Assembly (NCBI GenBank): GCA_022710025.1
Contig: JAKLHS010000023.1
Coordinates: 1 to 8,846 of the forward strand
Source of the DNA: Caldisericota bacterium
Lineage (GTDB): Bacteria > Caldisericota > Caldisericia > Cryosericales > Cryosericaceae
Reading direction: 5' to 3'
DNA: 8,846 nucleotides
Every line of letters starts with the position of its first letter. The stretch's first letter is position 1. A model generated the notes under the pieces. That model was not told where the DNA came from. It saw only the letters and a list, made by a program, of their open reading frames with translations, and made no database searches. Below, piece after piece: positions 5,592 through 8,846 of this stretch. Both the position numbers and the translations under genes were made by a program.

Positions 5592-6857
5592 ATGGCAGGC
5601 GAGAAGAAAAACTGGTTCCAAGTAGCTCAAGAGAGGATTCAGATCGCAGGAGCGAAACTAGGTCAAAGCGCCGAGATAACGGAAATCATCCGCAATCCTC
5701 AACGTACGTTGTGCGTTTCCATTCCGGTGCGCATGGATGACGGAACCACGAAGGTCTTCCAGGGATTCCGATGCCAGCACAACGACGCCGTCGGCCCCAC
5801 CAAGGGAGGTATCAGATTCCATCAGGATGAGACGCTCGAGGACGTGAAAGCTCTGGCTACGCTCAAGACCTTGAAATGCGCGGTCGTCGGATTGCCGTAT
5901 GGCGGCGGAAAGGGCGGTATCGTTGTGGACCCCGCCAAGTTGTCTGCCGGCGAACTCGAACGTCTGGCTCGCGGATACGTAAGGGCTCTTGGTACGTTTA
6001 TCGGCCCGGACAAGGACGTTCCGGCTCCCGACGTAAACACGAACGGACAGATCATGGCGTGGATGATAGATGAATACAGCAAGATCACGGGGCATAACAC
6101 TCCCGCGCTCATGACCGGGAAGCCGCTGATTCTGGGTGGATCCGTTGGCAGAACCGCAGCTACGGGCTTGGGCGGCGTCTACTGTCTTCGCATCGCGGCG
6201 AAAAAGCTTGGCATGAGTCTCAAGGGAGCGACGATCGCCATCGAGGGATTCGGCAACGTTGGCTTCTACGCTGCGAAAATTCTTCACAACGAAGACGGTG
6301 CCAAGATCGTGGCTATCACCATGGTCAACGGCGGTGTTTATGATCCCAAAGGGATCGATCCGGAAGATCTGAAGGCGTATGAAAACAAGAATGGCACAGT
6401 GAAGGGGTACAAAGGGCTTGACAATATCTCAAATGAACAACTGCGGGCGCTGGACGTCGACGTCTATATCCCTGCAGCTCTTCAGAATGCCCTCTACAAA
6501 GAGAATGCCAAGGATGTCAAGGCCAAGATCGTTGTCGAGCTGGCCAACGGCGGAGTCAACCCGGATGCCGATGAGACGCTCGAGAAGAACGGTTCGTTTG
6601 TTGTTCCGGACATTCTCGGCAACGCGGGCGGGGTAACCGTTTCCTACTTCGAATGGGTACAGAATAATTACGGTTACTACTGGTCCGAGAAAGAGGTCAA
6701 CGAAAAGCTCGACCGTGTCATGTCCGAGGCATTTGAGCGCGTCTATGACATGTACTCCAAGCACAAAGCCGATAAGGTTACGATGAGAATGGCAGCCGAC
6801 ATGGTAGCAGTGGAACGTGTCGGGGAGGCGATCAAGACCCGGGGCTGGGTAGCCTGA
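5592..6857 (+). CDS. gdhA: Glutamate dehydrogenase (hexameric, Glu/Leu/Phe/Val dehydrogenase family)
   Basis: GdhA reversibly deaminates glutamate to 2-oxoglutarate and ammonium with NAD(P). The 421-residue product matches the ~420-residue catabolic type. Substrate and catalytic residues K71 (GPTKGGIRFH), K95, K107 (GGGKGG) and D147 (PAPDVNT) have exactly the spacing of Clostridium symbiosum GDH K89, K113, K125 and D165; A145 matches its A163. The Rossmann domain has GFGNVG (219-224), and NAGGVTVSYFEW (344-355) carries the conserved Ser351. After the second Rossmann strand the usual SDS is replaced by TMV (243-245), so cofactor preference is uncertain. GGAGG (5582-5586) lies 5 bases before ATG. 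A terminator follows at 6875. Glutamate oxidation feeding transamination fits the buk operon downstream. Leucine or phenylalanine dehydrogenase is much less likely at this length. Confidence 0.95.
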   Translation: MAGEKKNWFQVAQERIQIAGAKLGQSAEITEIIRNPQRTLCVSIPVRMDDGTTKVFQGFRCQHNDAVGPTKGGIRFHQDETLEDVKALATLKTLKCAVVGLPYGGGKGGIVVDPAKLSAGELERLARGYVRALGTFIGPDKDVPAPDVNTNGQIMAWMIDEYSKITGHNTPALMTGKPLILGGSVGRTAATGLGGVYCLRIAAKKLGMSLKGATIAIEGFGNVGFYAAKILHNEDGAKIVAITMVNGGVYDPKGIDPEDLKAYENKNGTVKGYKGLDNISNEQLRALDVDVYIPAALQNALYKENAKDVKAKIVVELANGGVNPDADETLEKNGSFVVPDILGNAGGVTVSYFEWVQNNYGYYWSEKEVNEKLDRVMSEAFERVYDMYSKHKADKVTMRMAADMVAVERVGEAIKTRGWVA

Positions 6858-6874
6858 CAGACACAGCAATGCGA

Positions 6875-6903
6875 AAAGGGTGCGCTTGAGAGGCGCACCC
6901 TTT
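6875..6903 (+). terminator. Intrinsic terminator after gdhA
   Basis: AAAGGGTGCGC (6875-6885) and GCGCACCCTTT (6893-6903) make a perfect 11-bp stem with a 7-base loop, 17 bases after the gdhA stop. The T run is only three bases and is part of the stem. It is also 37 bases upstream of the buk start, so partial read-through could supply buk. Confidence 0.8.
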
Positions 6904-6913
6904 GTGATACTGG

Positions 6914-6928
6914 GCATGCATTCATGCA
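6914..6928 (+). other. Overlapping inverted repeats just before the buk ribosome binding site
   Basis: GCATG-CATT-CATGC (6914-6927) and, overlapping it, TGCAT-TC-ATGCA (6917-6928) are short exact inverted repeats ending 2 bases before the GGAGG at 6931. They could be a small operator or an RNA hairpin affecting buk translation. The length is within chance expectation. Confidence 0.3.
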
Positions 6929-6940
6929 GCGGAGGGAGCC

Positions 6941-8020
6941 GTGTCATTCAGAATCCTGGTAGTAAACCCTGGGTCGACCAGTACCAAGCTTGCTGTTTTT
7001 GAGGATTCCCGATCTGTAGTCGCCGAGACCGTGTCGCATGAGGCAGATGTCATAGCTGGCTACGCCACGCTCATGGAGCAGCTTCCTATGCGGCTCGCGA
7101 TCGTCAAGGATTTCATAGCGCGCCAGCGTTTCAATCTCTCCGAATTCTCCGCCATCGCTTGCCGCGGCGGTTTGTTGCACCCTCTGGCTTCCGGCACGTA
7201 TTCAGTGAACAGTGCAATGGTCGAAGAGCTGCAAAACAGACCGGCAGGCATACACGCCTCGAATCTGGCTGCCTGCATCGGACTGGCACTATCCGACGAG
7301 TCGGGAATACCCTCGTACGTTGTAGACCCGGTCGTCGTCGACGAGCTCCATCCACTGGCGAGACTGTCCGGCCTCAAGGGTGTAGAGCGTGTCAGCATCT
7401 TTCATGCTCTGAACCAGAAGGCTGTTGCCCGACAGGCCGCCCGAGATCTCGGCGCGCCCTATGAGGAGCTGAACCTCATCGTCGTACATCTTGGCGGCGG
7501 AATCTCGGTTGGAGCACATGAAAAAGGAAGGGTCATTGATGTAAACAATGCATTGAATGGTGATGGTCCGTTTGCTCCCGAGCGCGCAGGAAGTCTTCCC
7601 TCCATCGGTCTCGTGAAGCTGTGCTTCTCCGGGAAATATACGCAGCCGGAGATCATGAAGCTCCTCGCAGGCAAGGGGGGCCTGGTGAACCATCTCGGAA
7701 CAAATGACGGTCGCACCGTCGAGAAAATGATTGCCGACGGGGATGACTATGCCAGGCTTGTCTACTCGGCAATGGCATACACGGTTGCAAAAACCGTTGG
7801 GGAGATGGCTGCGGTGTTGAAAGGACACGTGGACGCCGTCGTGCTCACCGGTGGGCTGGCGCATTCCCGCTTACTCGTGGACCAGATCACGGAGAGAGTG
7901 CAATTCATAGCGCCCGTGAAGGTATATCCCGGTGAAGACGAGATGAAAGCGCTAGCATTGGGCGTCTTGCGCGTTCTTGACGGTACAGTGCGCGCCAGAT
8001 CCTATCCGTCTGGAGACTGA
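6941..8020 (+). CDS. buk: Butyrate kinase (branched-chain or short-chain acyl kinase)
   Basis: Buk converts an acyl phosphate such as butyryl or isobutyryl phosphate and ADP to the free acid and ATP, the energy-yielding end of acid fermentation. The 359-residue product is full length for the family. It has the ASKHA kinase elements NPGSTSTK (residues 9-16), HLGGGISVG (183-191) and LTGGLA (302-307), and the Buk-specific VVDPVVVDEL, SIFHALNQKAVAR, VIDVNNALNGDGPF and YPGEDEMKAL. These separate it clearly from acetate kinase. The start is GTG at 6941 behind GGAGG (6931-6935). No phosphotransbutyrylase gene is visible beside it. It is followed 39 bases later by a P-loop ATPase and then by a probable 2-oxoacid oxidoreductase subunit, pointing to branched-chain or aromatic amino acid breakdown. 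The exact acyl substrate cannot be told. Confidence 0.95.
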   Translation: MSFRILVVNPGSTSTKLAVFEDSRSVVAETVSHEADVIAGYATLMEQLPMRLAIVKDFIARQRFNLSEFSAIACRGGLLHPLASGTYSVNSAMVEELQNRPAGIHASNLAACIGLALSDESGIPSYVVDPVVVDELHPLARLSGLKGVERVSIFHALNQKAVARQAARDLGAPYEELNLIVVHLGGGISVGAHEKGRVIDVNNALNGDGPFAPERAGSLPSIGLVKLCFSGKYTQPEIMKLLAGKGGLVNHLGTNDGRTVEKMIADGDDYARLVYSAMAYTVAKTVGEMAAVLKGHVDAVVLTGGLAHSRLLVDQITERVQFIAPVKVYPGEDEMKALALGVLRVLDGTVRARSYPSGD

Positions 8021-8021
8021 A

Positions 8022-8060
8022 GTGTCCGACATCATGCGCAGACAAGGTCGTTCCGCCTGA
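8022..8060 (+). CDS. Possible 12-codon leader peptide between buk and the ATPase gene
   Basis: GTG 8022 opens a 12-codon frame ending at TGA 8058-8060, whose last base is the A of the ATPase start ATG (TGATG, 8058-8062). GGAG (8012-8015) at the end of buk lies 6 bases upstream of the GTG; an internal ATG at 8034 is also in frame. The downstream ATPase ATG has only a weak AAGG 12 bases away, so ribosomes finishing this short frame could restart there. The peptide is short, basic at its end and matches nothing I know. It may be fortuitous. Confidence 0.3.
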   Translation: MSDIMRRQGRSA

Positions 8061-8803
8061 TGCGAGACCTTCTCGGACTTCTTGGAACACCCGTTGCCGG
8101 GGAGTCTCTCATCCTGGGGGGTCCTTCAGGTTCTGGCAAGACGGAAGCAGCGTTGAACGTGGCCATGTCGATAGCACGGGACACGACACTGCGTGTCATG
8201 CTGTGCGATCTTGACGTCGTCAAACCGTACTTTCGCTTGCGGGACATGATCCGTCTGTTGCCGATCGATGTCATGGGGCGTGTGCAGGTCGTGGGACCCG
8301 AGCACCGATTGCTTCATGCAGATATCCCTATCTTTCCCTCCAACCTCCACGCCCTTCTGGCGGACGAAAAGACCATCAAGGTTATTGACGTGGGAGGGGA
8401 TGTGGCAGGGATCGGCGCGATAGCGCAATTTCGAGAAACTGTCCTGGCCAGGCCCTATCGATTCTACATTCTCATCAATACATGCAGACCGGGAATGGAC
8501 AATCTTCCTGCCATGATACGCACGTTTCAGGATATCGTGCAGGGAGCGCGTCTTGAGGTGAAGGGACTGATCTCGAACACGAATCTTCAGGACGAAACTC
8601 GCGCTTCCGACGTGCAAGCCGGGTTCGACCTGGTGCAAAAACTCGGGGAGGCGACCAGCTTGCCGGTAGTGGCCGTGCTGGCAGATCAGGCACGGAGATC
8701 CGCGCTTGAGCCTGGGTTGTCGCCCGAAACGCGACAGCTGTTGGCCGGTATCAGTGTTTTCAATCGCATATTTGACTCGGTGAGTTCGCAAACGGAATTC
8801 TAG
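8060..8803 (+). CDS. Uncharacterised P-loop ATPase (MinD/ParA/CobQ-like, SIMIBI class)
   Basis: The 247-residue soluble protein has a Walker A GGPSGSGKTE (residues 20-29), a DLDVVKPYFRLRD segment (50-62) and a Walker B-like VIDVGGD (108-114). Near the C-terminal half are LINTCRPG (138-145) and GLISNTNLQDET (169-180), where Asn residues may read the base. The layout resembles MinD/ParA ATPases, but the P-loop lacks the deviant first Lys of that group. From memory, anaerobes carry a similar family with GSGKTE, DLDIVNPYFRSRE and NNTNL motifs near ferredoxin or 2-oxoacid oxidoreductase genes; its function is unknown to me. ATG 8060 is the only usual start codon after the in-frame buk stop and before the P-loop. 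The gene lies 39 bases after buk and 18 bases before the next gene, so it is probably cotranscribed with both. No membrane segment is evident. Confidence 0.85.
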   Translation: MRDLLGLLGTPVAGESLILGGPSGSGKTEAALNVAMSIARDTTLRVMLCDLDVVKPYFRLRDMIRLLPIDVMGRVQVVGPEHRLLHADIPIFPSNLHALLADEKTIKVIDVGGDVAGIGAIAQFRETVLARPYRFYILINTCRPGMDNLPAMIRTFQDIVQGARLEVKGLISNTNLQDETRASDVQAGFDLVQKLGEATSLPVVAVLADQARRSALEPGLSPETRQLLAGISVFNRIFDSVSSQTEF

Positions 8804-8810
8804 ATAGCCC

Positions 8811-8818
8811 GGAGGTGA
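8811..8818 (+). promoter_or_regulatory. Strong ribosome binding site for the last, partial gene
   Basis: GGAGGTGA is a full-length match to the anti-Shine-Dalgarno sequence. From its GGAGG core to TTG 8822 is 6 bases, a good spacing. It is the main evidence that a gene starts at 8822. Confidence 0.8.
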
Positions 8819-8821
8819 GGC

Positions 8822-8846
8822 TTGCAAAGAGTGGTAATAGACGAAC
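8822..8846 (+). CDS. Start of a gene, probably a ferredoxin-type subunit of a 2-oxoacid:ferredoxin oxidoreductase (cut by window end)
   Basis: Only eight codons are visible: TTG start, then QRVVIDE, behind a perfect GGAGGTGA. Such an N-terminus (VVIDEE.CKGC in many relatives) is typical of the small 4Fe-4S subunit of 2-oxoacid oxidoreductases, and a cluster of this kind commonly neighbours buk. The identification rests on these few residues and on context, since no cysteine falls inside the window. It is spaced 18 bases from the ATPase gene and is likely in the same operon. Other proteins with a similar short N-terminus cannot be excluded. Confidence 0.5.

Noticed and set aside
5658..6287. 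209-codon open frame antisense to gdhA
   Set aside because: No recognisable domain; gdhA catalytic residues are intact on the other strand. Long antisense frames are expected from this base composition.
8126..8827. 233-codon open frame antisense to the P-loop ATPase gene
   Set aside because: No motifs, and it runs over the ATPase coding region and the strong ribosome binding site at 8811 in the opposite direction.

Overview
The window reads as a chromosomal stretch of an anaerobic, amino-acid-fermenting bacterium with roughly balanced to slightly high G+C. Three things suggest this lifestyle: a small Thermotoga-type [4Fe-4S] ferredoxin, a catabolic-type hexameric glutamate dehydrogenase, and a butyrate kinase operon that appears to run into a 2-oxoacid:ferredoxin oxidoreductase. 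Half of the ten visible start codons are not ATG (three TTG, two GTG), each behind a good Shine-Dalgarno. I cannot name the lineage; clostridial, synergistetal, thermotogal or Caldisericota-like affiliations are all compatible.

Layout. (1) 1-2585, plus strand: the end of a fatty acid synthesis operon, fabD (3' part only), fabG, acpP and fabF. fabD/fabG and acpP/fabF overlap by a few bases, and acpP has its own strong ribosome binding site. (2) 2594-2643: a perfect 22-bp inverted repeat with a 6-base loop, probably a bidirectional terminator between fabF and the converging ferredoxin gene. (3) 2660-4680, minus strand: a 63-residue ferredoxin with its own promoter, and upstream of it proS (prolyl-tRNA synthetase), which starts at TTG just downstream of a clear TATAAT box. 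(4) 4681-4870: a divergent promoter region in which proS and the next gene may share a palindromic TTGCAA -35 element. (5) 4871-6857, plus strand: a deoxynucleoside kinase, then gdhA with its own promoter and a good intrinsic terminator (6875-6903). (6) 6941-8846, plus strand: butyrate kinase, an uncharacterised P-loop ATPase, and the first eight codons of a gene that looks like the ferredoxin-type subunit of a 2-oxoacid oxidoreductase.

How it fits together. GdhA would deaminate glutamate to 2-oxoglutarate and so drive transamination of other amino acids. The resulting 2-oxoacids would be oxidised to acyl-CoA by a ferredoxin-linked oxidoreductase. The acyl-CoA would go by way of an acyl phosphate to Buk, yielding ATP. 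The small ferredoxin is a plausible electron carrier, though it is not in that operon. The least understood gene is the P-loop ATPase at 8060-8803; its place between buk and the probable oxidoreductase is the best lead here. I see no CRISPR array, insertion sequence, tRNA, rRNA or phage gene, and no gene-free stretch over 300 bases.
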